Assembly: GCF_947501665.1 (NCBI RefSeq)
Contig: NZ_CANMWS010000006.1
Location: 124,001-188,000, forward strand
Direction: 5' to 3'
DNA length: 64,000 nucleotides
Source of the DNA: an uncultured Shewanella sp.
GTDB lineage: Bacteria; Pseudomonadota; Gammaproteobacteria; Enterobacterales; Shewanellaceae
A model generated the notes under the pieces. It saw only the letters and a program-made list of their open reading frames with translations, made no database searches and was not told where the DNA came from. The translations under genes were made by a program, and so were the position numbers. Shown piece after piece: positions 34,607 to 43,667 of this stretch; the stretch's first letter is position 1, and each line of letters begins with the position of its first letter.

Positions 34607-36337
34607 TTAGATAGATTCCGAAGCAGGTAACCTTATTCCGACTTTATAGGGCGCTCCATCTTTAATCTCTGAAATGACCCAATGTAAAGACTGCCATTCA
34701 AATTGATCGCCCACAACAGGCTTCTCACCTAGTTTCAACTTGATGAGTTCACAGATGCTTAGATGTTGAAATTCACTGCTCAACTTAATACCATACATAG
34801 GGGCAAAATCACTTAATAAAACATTAGCATCAATAAAGAAATCACCAAAAAATCGTGGTAATTCTTTATCAACAGGTGGCTCACTGAATAACGTCCCCAG
34901 GGCATCCAAGTCCTGCTCATGGGCTAACACGCAAAGTACATCACCGGCTTTTAGTTGAGTACTACCTGATGGGTGAAGCATGACACGATCGCGAAACAAA
35001 GCAGCAATACGTGTACCCTCTGGCATATCAAGCCTTCTAAGAGGCTCACCAATACACCATTTATGCTCACTTAAATGATAAACAAACAACTCCCAATCAC
35101 TTTTATGATACACCTCTAAGCCAGATCGAGAAGCTGGCGTTGGCTTTAAAGGCAGCACCACTTTTGCAAGCTTCGCCGCTTTAGCCAATGTCGTTCCTTG
35201 CACCAATAACGATACTAACACCACAAAGAATGCAACATTGAAATAAAGTTGCGCACCGGGTAATCCAGCCATCATAGGAAATACCGCTAAAATAATAGGC
35301 ACAGCTCCGCGTAACCCAACCCACGAAATAAACCAGCGATCACGAGTCTTAAAGCTTCTAAACGGTGATAAGCTAAACCATACCGCGATAGGTCTCGCAA
35401 AAAAGATCATTCCAAAAGCCAGTCCTAACGCAGGAAGAGCTAAATCAATTAAATCTGTAGGCGTTAATAATAAGCCCAAAACTAAAAACATGCCTATCTG
35501 GCTCATCCAAGTCATACCATCAAGAATATTTAAAATAGTGTGCTTACCACGTGTAGCATTATTGCCTAAAAATAAACCCACTAAATAAATGGAAAGGATC
35601 CCACTTCCCCCCAATTTACTTGAAATGGCATAAATCATTAAGCCACCGCTGAGGACCAAAATGGCATAAAGTCCATCAGCAAGATGGCTCCTATTAACGA
35701 GCTGCCATAATACCCAGCCTCCACCGACACCTAATATCCCCCCAATCCCGAACTGCTTAACAAAGCTTGTTAGCATGAAACTAAAAGACATATCATTGTT
35801 AGTATTAGCAATTACAGCAATTAGAGTCACGGTTAGAAATACAGCCATGGGATCATTACTACCAGACTCTATTTCTAATGTAGCCCCAACACGTTCGTTA
35901 ATGCTTTTTCCTTTGAGTAAAGAGAAAACAACCGCAGCATCTGTTGACCCGACGATTGCACCAACCAACATGCCTTGTAATAATGTTAAATCAAATAACC
36001 AAGCAGCCAATGCGCCTGTAATAATGGTGGTTAAGGCGACACCAAACGTAGCGAGAGATAAAGCTGGCCAAAGTGCTACCCTAAAACTACTCACACGGGT
36101 CCGCATTCCACCATCAAGTAAAATGATAGCTAACGCAAGGTTACTCACCAAATACGCAACTGAATAATTATCGAAAACGATTCCACCAGGGCCATCTTCG
36201 CCAGCTAAAATACCGACACAAAGAAACACCAATAAAATAGGGAGGCCAACACGCGAAGACACTGAACTCAAAAGGACGCTCACCGCAGTAAGCAATGCAC
36301 CAATCAAAAAAAAGTTATTAATAGATTCAGCGTTCAA
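34607..36337 (-). CDS. cvrA: K+/H+ antiporter CvrA/NhaP2 type (CPA1)
   Basis: The 576-residue product matches the family length (E. coli CvrA 578). About twelve transmembrane helices cover residues 5-400, with the CPA1 ion site regions [12 protein letters not shown] and [14 protein letters not shown] cytosolic RCK_C-like domain (about 410-495) and a CorC/HlyC-like C-terminal domain (about 500-576) follow. It exchanges K+ for protons and protects against osmotic or alkaline stress. A large AT-rich region lies upstream. Confidence 0.9.
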   Translation of the reverse strand: MNAESINNFFLIGALLTAVSVLLSSVSSRVGLPILLVFLCVGILAGEDGPGGIVFDNYSVAYLVSNLALAIILLDGGMRTRVSSFRVALWPALSLATFGVALTTIITGALAAWLFDLTLLQGMLVGAIVGSTDAAVVFSLLKGKSINERVGATLEIESGSNDPMAVFLTVTLIAVIANTNNDMSFSFMLTSFVKQFGIGGILGVGGGWVLWQLVNRSHLADGLYAILVLSGGLMIYAISSKLGGSGILSIYLVGLFLGNNATRGKHTILNILDGMTWMSQIGMFLVLGLLLTPTDLIDLALPALGLAFGMIFFARPIAVWFSLSPFRSFKTRDRWFISWVGLRGAVPIILAVFPMMAGLPGAQLYFNVAFFVVLVSLLVQGTTLAKAAKLAKVVLPLKPTPASRSGLEVYHKSDWELFVYHLSEHKWCIGEPLRRLDMPEGTRIAALFRDRVMLHPSGSTQLKAGDVLCVLAHEQDLDALGTLFSEPPVDKELPRFFGDFFIDANVLLSDFAPMYGIKLSSEFQHLSICELIKLKLGEKPVVGDQFEWQSLHWVISEIKDGAPYKVGIRLPASESI

Positions 36338-37063
36338 ACAACCTCCTTAATATTCCATAATATTGAATATTCCACTATTCATCAGTGCTCATCATAAGCA
36401 CCAAGCATAATCTAACTTTACAATAAAAACATACAATCAAATAAATTAACAAAAACAAAACAATTAAACTTAATTCAATAATAATATATATATCGCTTAA
36501 TTATTAATAAGATAGGCTTAAATTTTAATTTTATGCCTATCTATTTTTAAATTCTATAAATATTAACTTATCATAACTAAAGCAATAAAAAAGCACTAAA
36601 CAAAGAAATAAATGAATAATCAAGTTTAATTACATAAATTTCAATTAGTTAGTTAAAATATTAATAATTAATTACTTGATTTATTTTAAATTAAACGTTA
36701 ATAAGTATATTTTAATCGAATTATTATCTAGTCCAGACGGTAAAATTGATAGTTAATGCTAGAATATCTACATTTCTTCATCGAATACCCCCTCTTTATC
36801 CAAACCATCATCCCTTATAATAAGAAAGGTTTATTTTTAAAAGCTGATTTATCACAAGGCATTATCACAAAGTATATACCGAAATCGCCTGAAGTTGCAG
36901 GATCCCATGGGTTAAACTAACGAACAAACAAGCAATGCAGAAATATGATTAAGACAAAAATAGACTGAGTTACTGGTCATTTTTATTACAATCACATTAT
37001 ACTTAACTTCAAAAGGCTACCACTTTATGCAGCGGTAAAATTTAATCAGTATGAGCCTATCTC
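36338..37063. other. AT-rich gene-free region with an orphan terminator
   Basis: Over 700 bases without a supported gene. It holds the antiporter promoter (minus strand) and the zapE promoter. At 36510-36548 there is a terminator-like hairpin (AGATAGGC / GCCTATCT then ATTTTT) that does not follow any protein gene. It could end a small RNA transcribed from the plus strand. Confidence 0.5.
36510..36548 (+). terminator. Orphan terminator-like hairpin
   Basis: Eight perfectly paired bases with partly paired A/T extension inside and a five-T run on the plus strand. No coding frame ends upstream of it. Confidence 0.5.
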
Positions 37064-37066
37064 TTG

Positions 37067-38269
37067 ATGACACATTCATTTTTCCATAAAAAAAGCGTCG
37101 CAGCCCATTCACCAGAAATGAGCCCATTACGTACTTATCAAAGTTTACTTGATAACCATGCATTAATTAACGATCCAGCACAAATGCAAGCGGTATTAGC
37201 ACTCGACACTCTTTATCAAGCTATTTATCAGGAACAAGAACATCATTCACATTCCGTACCTAAAGGACTGTATTTCTGGGGAGATGTGGGACGTGGAAAG
37301 ACCTTTCTTATGGATATGTTCTATAGCAATCTACAACATACCTCAAAGCTTCGATTACACTTTCATCGATTTATGGCTCGCATACACAAAGAGCTCTCTC
37401 TTGAATCAGGCAAGCGTGATCCCCTAAAAATAGTGGCTAAACGAATTGCAAAAGAAGCACACGTACTTTGTTTTGATGAGTTTTTTGTCTCCGATATTGG
37501 TGATGCCATGATCCTAGCAGGTCTTTTTGAAGCTTTATTTCAACAAGGCACAATATTAGTCGCCACATCAAATATCCAAATTGAATCTTTATATCGAAAT
37601 GGACTTCAAAGGCAACGATTTTTACCCACCATAGATTTACTGCTAGCACATACTAAGCAAATCCACCTTGATGGAACTCTGGACCATCGATTACGATCTT
37701 TACAATTTCAGCAAACATACTTTTTACCTCATGAAATAGATTTCAACGACTTATTTATCAAGCTCACTCAAGAGGAAACACCAAATTCTTCTAAAAAAGC
37801 ATTATTTATTTCACAAGGATTGCTGATCCATGGGCGGCTAATCGACACCATCAAATACTCCGCATCTTGTTTATGGCTAAGCTTTGATGCTTTATGCGAT
37901 GGACCGAGATCACAATTGGATTATATTGAAATAGCCAGTCAATTTACCCACCTATTGCTCAGTAATATTCCTATTTTAGGTGGTGAGCCACGCAGTTGGA
38001 TTCGAGCAAGAGGGACTGAAGATGGGCACTTCGCGACTGAAACGGGTGAGAGACAATTGTCCTACGCTATTAATGATGATCCTGCTAGGCGCTTTATTAG
38101 TCTCGTCGATGAACTCTACGATCAAGGCGTTCACCTTTATTTAAGTGCAGAAGTCCCCCTAGAACAACTGTATACCCAAGGGGCCCTCAGCTTTGAATTT
38201 AAACGAACATTAAGCCGATTAACAGAAATGCAATCCCAAGAATACCTCAACTATCACACAGAAAAATAA
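37067..38269 (+). CDS. zapE: Cell division ATPase ZapE (AFG1-like)
   Basis: About 400 residues. Walker A is GDVGRGKT (about 72-79) and Walker B is LCFDEFFVSDIGDAM. The conserved FFLPH-like block and a C-terminal R-x-x-S-R-L-T-E-M-Q end fit the AFG1/ZapE family (E. coli ZapE 375). ZapE interacts with the Z-ring under stress. ATG 37067 is chosen over the TTG at 37064. The 3' end overlaps the convergent DUF1501 gene by 16 bp. Confidence 0.88.
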   Translation: MTHSFFHKKSVAAHSPEMSPLRTYQSLLDNHALINDPAQMQAVLALDTLYQAIYQEQEHHSHSVPKGLYFWGDVGRGKTFLMDMFYSNLQHTSKLRLHFHRFMARIHKELSLESGKRDPLKIVAKRIAKEAHVLCFDEFFVSDIGDAMILAGLFEALFQQGTILVATSNIQIESLYRNGLQRQRFLPTIDLLLAHTKQIHLDGTLDHRLRSLQFQQTYFLPHEIDFNDLFIKLTQEETPNSSKKALFISQGLLIHGRLIDTIKYSASCLWLSFDALCDGPRSQLDYIEIASQFTHLLLSNIPILGGEPRSWIRARGTEDGHFATETGERQLSYAINDDPARRFISLVDELYDQGVHLYLSAEVPLEQLYTQGALSFEFKRTLSRLTEMQSQEYLNYHTEK

Positions 38270-39627
38270 TCTATATTGTTATTAAAATACTGTAAGTTAG
38301 GAAATAAATCATCCAATTGATGCGCCCCAACTCCATACCATTGAGCCAATGAAGCAAACATTTGTTCACTGGCTGTGGTTGGGATCATTCGCCCCCGATT
38401 TAATGCATATTCATTCGTCAATGTTTGTGGCGGTAAAGTCCCATATAAATCACCGTTTACGCTGCCACCTAAAATAAATTGATGCCCCGCCCAACCATGA
38501 TCTGTGCCTCCACCATTCGATGTCAAAGTACGACCAAAATCAGACATCGTAAAACTCACCACTTCATTTTCAGCCCCAATAGCTAAATGTGTTTGATAAA
38601 AATAAAATAAAGCATCATTGAGTAATTTTAGTAACTTTGGGTGATTAGAAATTTGATTATTATGCGTATCCCATCCTCCTAGCCCCACAAAAAACACTTG
38701 TCTCGACAACCCTTTTTGCTTACCAATCCGAATCAAATCTGTCGCTCTAGCAAGCTGAGAGGCTAAGGTATTACCAGTGGGTGTATCAATATCTAAAGGC
38801 GATAATTGTGATAAATCTATTGCTAATTGTTGAGCGTTATCCTCAGCATCTTTCACAACATGATTATAAGATTGAGCCAATAAATGGGAAAATGGAGTCG
38901 CATAAATATGCTGCTCAAGAATAGGTTTTCTTATTGCAGCATAAGCATGGTGTTTATATATATTCATGGTTTCAACGGCATCAGCATTAACATGATAAGC
39001 AGACGTATTAATACCTGATTGCCATGTATTATGGCCTGTAACACTCACATTTTGTATGAAAGAAGCATTTGAATTTGAGTGTAATAAATCCATTGCTCGA
39101 CCCGCCCACCCGGTATGGCTAGTATTATGCTGATTGAGTTCAGCCCCTCTTTGCCAAGTGAGTTGTTGACTATTATGCGCATAAAGATCGGCGGGCAGTA
39201 TCGCGTTCTTATTCATTATCTCCGTTTTCGTTGTTGGCCTAACTAATGTTCCAACATTGGCTTGAATGGCTAGATGACCTTGTTCAAAGAGTGTTTTCAA
39301 CCCCATCAACTCAGGCATTAAACCTATTCCGCCATCAATTTGCTGCTCTGCTGGAATAATTTCCAATGGATATTCACGCGCTAAATTTTGCCGTGTCATT
39401 TGATAATCTATCAGTGCTTGCCCTTCAATAGGCATCAGCATGTTATATGAATCATTACCACCAAACAAAAACACACACACTAGCGCCTTGTAATCGGTAG
39501 CAGAAGATGATTGAGCAAATGCCGCTTGCATCAAAGACAATTGCACGGAACTTAACGCAGCAACCCCCATCCCCCCATAGAGAATATGCCTTAAAAAGGC
39601 ACGACGTTCATTGAATGAAAAACTCAT
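38254..39627 (-). CDS. DUF1501 protein with Tat-type export signal
   Basis: The 457-residue product starts with R-R-A-F-L-R and a long hydrophobic stretch ending AAFAQS near residue 40, which resembles a twin-arginine signal. The body has the alkaline-phosphatase-like DUF1501 blocks: CVFLFGGNDSYNMLMP, GLGGWDTHNNQ, and TMSDFGRTLTSNGGGTDHGWAGHQF. It follows the DUF1800 gene with a 12-base gap, the usual order for this conserved pair. The biochemical role of the pair is not established. Confidence 0.88.
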   Translation of the reverse strand: MSFSFNERRAFLRHILYGGMGVAALSSVQLSLMQAAFAQSSSATDYKALVCVFLFGGNDSYNMLMPIEGQALIDYQMTRQNLAREYPLEIIPAEQQIDGGIGLMPELMGLKTLFEQGHLAIQANVGTLVRPTTKTEIMNKNAILPADLYAHNSQQLTWQRGAELNQHNTSHTGWAGRAMDLLHSNSNASFIQNVSVTGHNTWQSGINTSAYHVNADAVETMNIYKHHAYAAIRKPILEQHIYATPFSHLLAQSYNHVVKDAEDNAQQLAIDLSQLSPLDIDTPTGNTLASQLARATDLIRIGKQKGLSRQVFFVGLGGWDTHNNQISNHPKLLKLLNDALFYFYQTHLAIGAENEVVSFTMSDFGRTLTSNGGGTDHGWAGHQFILGGSVNGDLYGTLPPQTLTNEYALNRGRMIPTTASEQMFASLAQWYGVGAHQLDDLFPNLQYFNNNIDYFSV

Positions 39628-39639
39628 TACAGCACCTCA

Positions 39640-41352
39640 TTACCGTTGCACAACAAATTCTGGCGACAGCATGATCACCAAGACTAAATTAGCCATAATG
39701 CTATAAGGACTATAAACACCACGACTTTCATCATATGCACGAATATCGATGATGAGCTGTTTCAATGAGGCGTCTAATTCCTCACTCATGCCACCAGCCA
39801 TAAAGAGTAAGTTAAAGTAATCAATGGTTAAGTCCTCACCATTTTCAGATTCATATAATGTCACTGATGGCGTGAATTGATTATAAAGCCAAAAATATCG
39901 AGCGTCTTCAGCTAAGGTCCATTCAGCAACACCATAGCGAATAGGCGAAAAGAGATAATTATAGAACTGAATAAGTTGAGACTCATCACTGATTTGTAAT
40001 TCTGGGGCGACTAAGTCCTGAGTAGCCAGCTCTGGTGTGGTGAAATGAGGAGAATAAAAATTAAATACAGAAGGTGCATTAAGCGGCTCTTGTCCTACTT
40101 TTACACCAATATTGTAAATTTTAAAGTTATCATGTAATTGCAAAGCATCTAATGCTCGCCACATTTGAGTCATGCGTAATAAGGGTTCTTTAATTTTGCC
40201 AAAAGTATCGGGGAAGTCTACATGTCCATTACGCGCTTCACTATCCAATAGAATCGCTTTAGCTACCGCAGCTAAGTCGCCTTTTATATTTTGACCGTTA
40301 TTATTAAAGACATGAGCGACTCTAGCAATATACTCAGGGCTCGGATTCGATGTCGTTAATCTTTTTATTAACTGTTCACTGATAAAAGGAGCCATATTGG
40401 GATGAGACATCAAATTATCTAACGCTCCATTGAGATCCGCTTCAGCGGTTTGCATCGCAGGAAGGACCTCACCTAACAAAAGGTGTTTTTCACTTTGATC
40501 ATGATAATCTTCCCATGCTCGCATAGGCGTAACATAGTCATTACTCGAATTACAAAATCTATCGTTTGTGGGCTGTGCAAAACACCAACCAGTGAATACT
40601 TTAGCAAAGGTTTCAATGTGCTCTTGATGGTATGTTGGGATCAATAATCCAAATTCATCACGTTTTTTAGTGCCATCAATATTGAGTTCATGTAATCCGA
40701 GAGTGAATAATTGCAGCAGTTCTCGAGCGTAATTCTCATCAGGGCGATAATTCTCTGTAGCTTTAGCATTTCCAAGATATGTTAAATACTTTCCCATAAC
40801 AGGACTTAAAGTGACAGCATGCAATACATCTCGATAATTCCCAAATGCGTGCTGAACTAACAAATCATAGTAATAAATTAAGCCTTCTTGACGTTCATGT
40901 AATTTTGCCGAATTTTGAGACACGACTAATATTTGACTTAATGCAAAAGCCATTCTCTGCCTCAGTTGATCATCACTCCAAATAGCCGTTTTCCACCAAG
41001 CACTCAAGCGAATAGCACTACTGTGGGTGTAACTCTGAGTAATTAAGGGAGCATGATAAGACGCTGACAAACTCAATTGCCAATCAATCCAAGCTTCAAT
41101 ACCTAGTGTTTTAACATTTGATATTGCCGTTATTGTTGGCCCAAATGTCGCTTGCTGTAATAAACGGGCAGCTTCTGTATCAGAAACCCCTATAGACGGT
41201 ATTAGAGATGCTAGAACAAGCGGCGTTGAAACAAGAGCCTGTGAATGCTCCTCTTTTGATAAGGTATAAAATGAGAGAAACACGCTTAATAATATTAATA
41301 GGTAAGCATTTTTCTTGGGTAATTCTATGTGAAATACTGCACACATAACCAC
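39640..41352 (-). CDS. DUF1800 protein, partner of DUF1501
   Basis: The 570-residue product has an N-terminal hydrophobic signal (about 13-30). The DUF1800 start motif A-A-R-L-L-Q-Q-A-T-F-G-P lies near 60-71, with W-x-D-x-Q-L-R-Q-R-M-A-F-A-L-S-Q, N-Y-A-R-E-L-L-Q-L-F-T-L-G, and FTGWCFAQP. The two genes lie 12 bases apart in one transcription unit and are exported. The predicted compartment is the periplasm or outer surface. Confidence 0.88.
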   Translation of the reverse strand: MVMCAVFHIELPKKNAYLLILLSVFLSFYTLSKEEHSQALVSTPLVLASLIPSIGVSDTEAARLLQQATFGPTITAISNVKTLGIEAWIDWQLSLSASYHAPLITQSYTHSSAIRLSAWWKTAIWSDDQLRQRMAFALSQILVVSQNSAKLHERQEGLIYYYDLLVQHAFGNYRDVLHAVTLSPVMGKYLTYLGNAKATENYRPDENYARELLQLFTLGLHELNIDGTKKRDEFGLLIPTYHQEHIETFAKVFTGWCFAQPTNDRFCNSSNDYVTPMRAWEDYHDQSEKHLLLGEVLPAMQTAEADLNGALDNLMSHPNMAPFISEQLIKRLTTSNPSPEYIARVAHVFNNNGQNIKGDLAAVAKAILLDSEARNGHVDFPDTFGKIKEPLLRMTQMWRALDALQLHDNFKIYNIGVKVGQEPLNAPSVFNFYSPHFTTPELATQDLVAPELQISDESQLIQFYNYLFSPIRYGVAEWTLAEDARYFWLYNQFTPSVTLYESENGEDLTIDYFNLLFMAGGMSEELDASLKQLIIDIRAYDESRGVYSPYSIMANLVLVIMLSPEFVVQR

Positions 41353-41484
41353 AAGTCCTTTTGTAGTAATACCACTTTACAACATTAAACTTTTACAGTC
41401 TCTAACTCTTAATTAAAGCAATCAATTTCACTATTTTCCAGCTAATGGTATATTTTTTACGATTTAAAAAATTCATGACAATTG

Positions 41485-42381
41485 CTATTTCCCAGGCTCT
41501 CTCTTTGCTGATAAACGCTTTAAATTAAGATCATAATCATGAAAACCAATGTGTTTCTGTAAATCTTCAAAGCTCAAGTTGGATTCAATTTTTTCACCTA
41601 ACTTCAATTTTAATAAGGTTTTTTGCATGGCTTCAACAGATGCATTCAGTAAGCTCAAAGGATATGCCACTAGTTTAAACCCAATCTTTTCCAATTCAGC
41701 GGGAGGTAAAACGGGTGTCACCCCTTGATCGATCATATTCGCCATTGTCGGAACCGATATTTCTTCGCAAATCATCTTCATTTCTTCAATAGACTGAGGC
41801 GCCTCAATAAAAATCACATCGGCCCCCAAATCTTGAAACGCTTTCCCTCGGCTAATTGCTTCATCAATGCCTAAAGTGGCTCTTGCATCTGTTCTTGCAA
41901 TAATAACAATATCATGACCCATTTTTCTCGCTTGATCACGAGCATCTACCGCTGCACCCAATCGCTCAAACGCCTCGAGCTGACTAATGACTTGTTTACC
42001 TTTAGTATGACCACAACGTTTAGGTGTTTGTTGATCTTCAAGCATAATACCTGCAAATCCGGCATGAATATAACCATGCAATGTGCGCTGTACATTCATG
42101 ACATTACCATAACCAGTGTCAGCATCGCCAAAAACCGGAATATTCACAGCATGACAGATATTATGGCCTTGCTCTAACATCTCATGATAACTAATTAACC
42201 CTGTATCTGGCATAGCTAACCGCGCTGAAGAAACGCCAAAACCACTCATAAAAGTTAACATAAAGCCTGCTTGCTCAATCAGCTTTGCACTCAATGCATC
42301 AAAAGCACATGGCATTAACAGCAGACTAGGACTGGCCAATATTTGCCTTAATTGAGTCACTAAGCGCATTTGATTTATCAT
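41485..42381 (-). CDS. Isocitrate lyase/PEP mutase superfamily enzyme
   Basis: 298 residues from ATG 42381, which has AAGG 8 bases upstream (the GTG at 42390 is less likely). Superfamily motifs: DADTGYGN metal-binding loop, EDQ, the active-site loop K-R-C-G-H, IARTDA and FIEAP. The size and K-R-C-G-H loop fit 2-methylisocitrate lyase, oxaloacetate decarboxylase or related enzymes. No prpC or prpD neighbour is present, so a propionate pathway role is not supported by context. Confidence 0.8.
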   Translation of the reverse strand: MINQMRLVTQLRQILASPSLLLMPCAFDALSAKLIEQAGFMLTFMSGFGVSSARLAMPDTGLISYHEMLEQGHNICHAVNIPVFGDADTGYGNVMNVQRTLHGYIHAGFAGIMLEDQQTPKRCGHTKGKQVISQLEAFERLGAAVDARDQARKMGHDIVIIARTDARATLGIDEAISRGKAFQDLGADVIFIEAPQSIEEMKMICEEISVPTMANMIDQGVTPVLPPAELEKIGFKLVAYPLSLLNASVEAMQKTLLKLKLGEKIESNLSFEDLQKHIGFHDYDLNLKRLSAKREPGK

Positions 42382-42488
42382 AAAACCCACCTTAATTTCT
42401 GTTTTTAGATATTCAAAATATTTAAATATAAAATCATAGCTATACTACCTATTAGTTAATAAAATTAAATTTATCAAGGTCAAGTCGT

Positions 42489-43667
42489 ATGGTTAAAAAA
42501 CAATGGGTAAAAATCTTTTTTATTACACTGATAATTATTGCAATCATCTTCTTTTTAACCTTTAGAATGCTGGTCTTATCAGACAAAGGCATCGTTTCTG
42601 CACCAATGATCAAGTACTATTCTCCTATTGATGGTCATTTAACATTGCTCTACGACAATCCACAAATGCCATTTGGACTCATATTCCCAGAAAACACCCA
42701 AATTTTTTCAGTGACCAACAATCAATTAGCCAAAGATCATCTCTATATTGAACAACAAATTGTAGATATGCAAAAACAGCATGACTTGTTGCTCGAAGAA
42801 AAAAGTAATTTAAATAATATTGCAACGAATACATTAAATAACTATCAGAAACATAAAAAATACTTTATTGCTTGGCTAGAACAAAAACAATCTATTACAG
42901 AATCAATTATTAGAGATGATAAAAAAATATTAGCGCTAAATAAACAAGAAATGAATCGCTTAAATACACTCAAAAAAGGCAACCATGTCAGCATCAGTCA
43001 ACATGAAGATCAACAACAAACAGTACTTGATATCGAAAAAAGAATTGAGACCAATACACAGCAACTTAAACTACTCAATCAAGAAATTACCGCCGCCAAA
43101 AATGGAGTATTCATCGGTGACGCCTATAATAATGTGCCTTATTCACAGCAATTTTATGATAAAATTCAACTTGATGTAATTCACATTAACAACAGATTGA
43201 GTGATTTAGTCAATCAAATGTCATCCTTAAAAAATCAATTTAACGCGAATAAAGAAAAATACAACAAGGCGAATAAAGTTAATATCTCTACACAAAATAA
43301 ATCCTATTTATGGCAGCTTGCGACGGGCAATCACAGTTATGTCAAAAAAGGACAGTTAATCATGGTATTAACATCATGCCATCCGCAATATATTTCGGTA
43401 CTAGTGTCTCACTCTGTTGCGGCAAAAGCGGATATAGGTGATGAAGTTAACATCGATATTGCAGGAGAAGATAAAGCTCACACCGGCAGTATTTCTGCCA
43501 TACAATCTTTTATCATGAATAAAGATTATGTGGCTTCCACAACCTCTTCTGACGATACCGATTCTATGCTCGTCATTAAAATTACTTCTGATGATGACAA
43601 TTATCCACAGCATGATAATAATGCACACTGCCAAGTAGGGAAAATGGCCAGGATTTCTAGCTTATGA
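42489..43667 (+). CDS. HlyD-like membrane-anchored periplasmic protein of a polysaccharide synthase pair
   Basis: The 392-residue product has a single N-terminal transmembrane helix (about 8-28). A first half-barrel (YYSPIDGHLTLLY) follows, then a long coiled coil (about 85-270). A closing lipoyl/barrel part (about 275-390; YVKKGQLIMVL, ISVLVSH, GDEVNIDI, HTGSISAI) completes the membrane-fusion-protein architecture. Its stop overlaps the start of the cellulose-synthase-like gene by four bases, so they are translationally coupled. The pair resembles Alg44/Alg8-type exopolysaccharide machinery, with this protein as the periplasmic scaffold. Confidence 0.75.
   Translation: MVKKQWVKIFFITLIIIAIIFFLTFRMLVLSDKGIVSAPMIKYYSPIDGHLTLLYDNPQMPFGLIFPENTQIFSVTNNQLAKDHLYIEQQIVDMQKQHDLLLEEKSNLNNIATNTLNNYQKHKKYFIAWLEQKQSITESIIRDDKKILALNKQEMNRLNTLKKGNHVSISQHEDQQQTVLDIEKRIETNTQQLKLLNQEITAAKNGVFIGDAYNNVPYSQQFYDKIQLDVIHINNRLSDLVNQMSSLKNQFNANKEKYNKANKVNISTQNKSYLWQLATGNHSYVKKGQLIMVLTSCHPQYISVLVSHSVAAKADIGDEVNIDIAGEDKAHTGSISAIQSFIMNKDYVASTTSSDDTDSMLVIKITSDDDNYPQHDNNAHCQVGKMARISSL

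Noticed and set aside
42981..43179. 64-codon alternative frame within the HlyD-like gene
   Set aside because: A shadow frame with A/T-biased composition inside a long, well-supported coding sequence.
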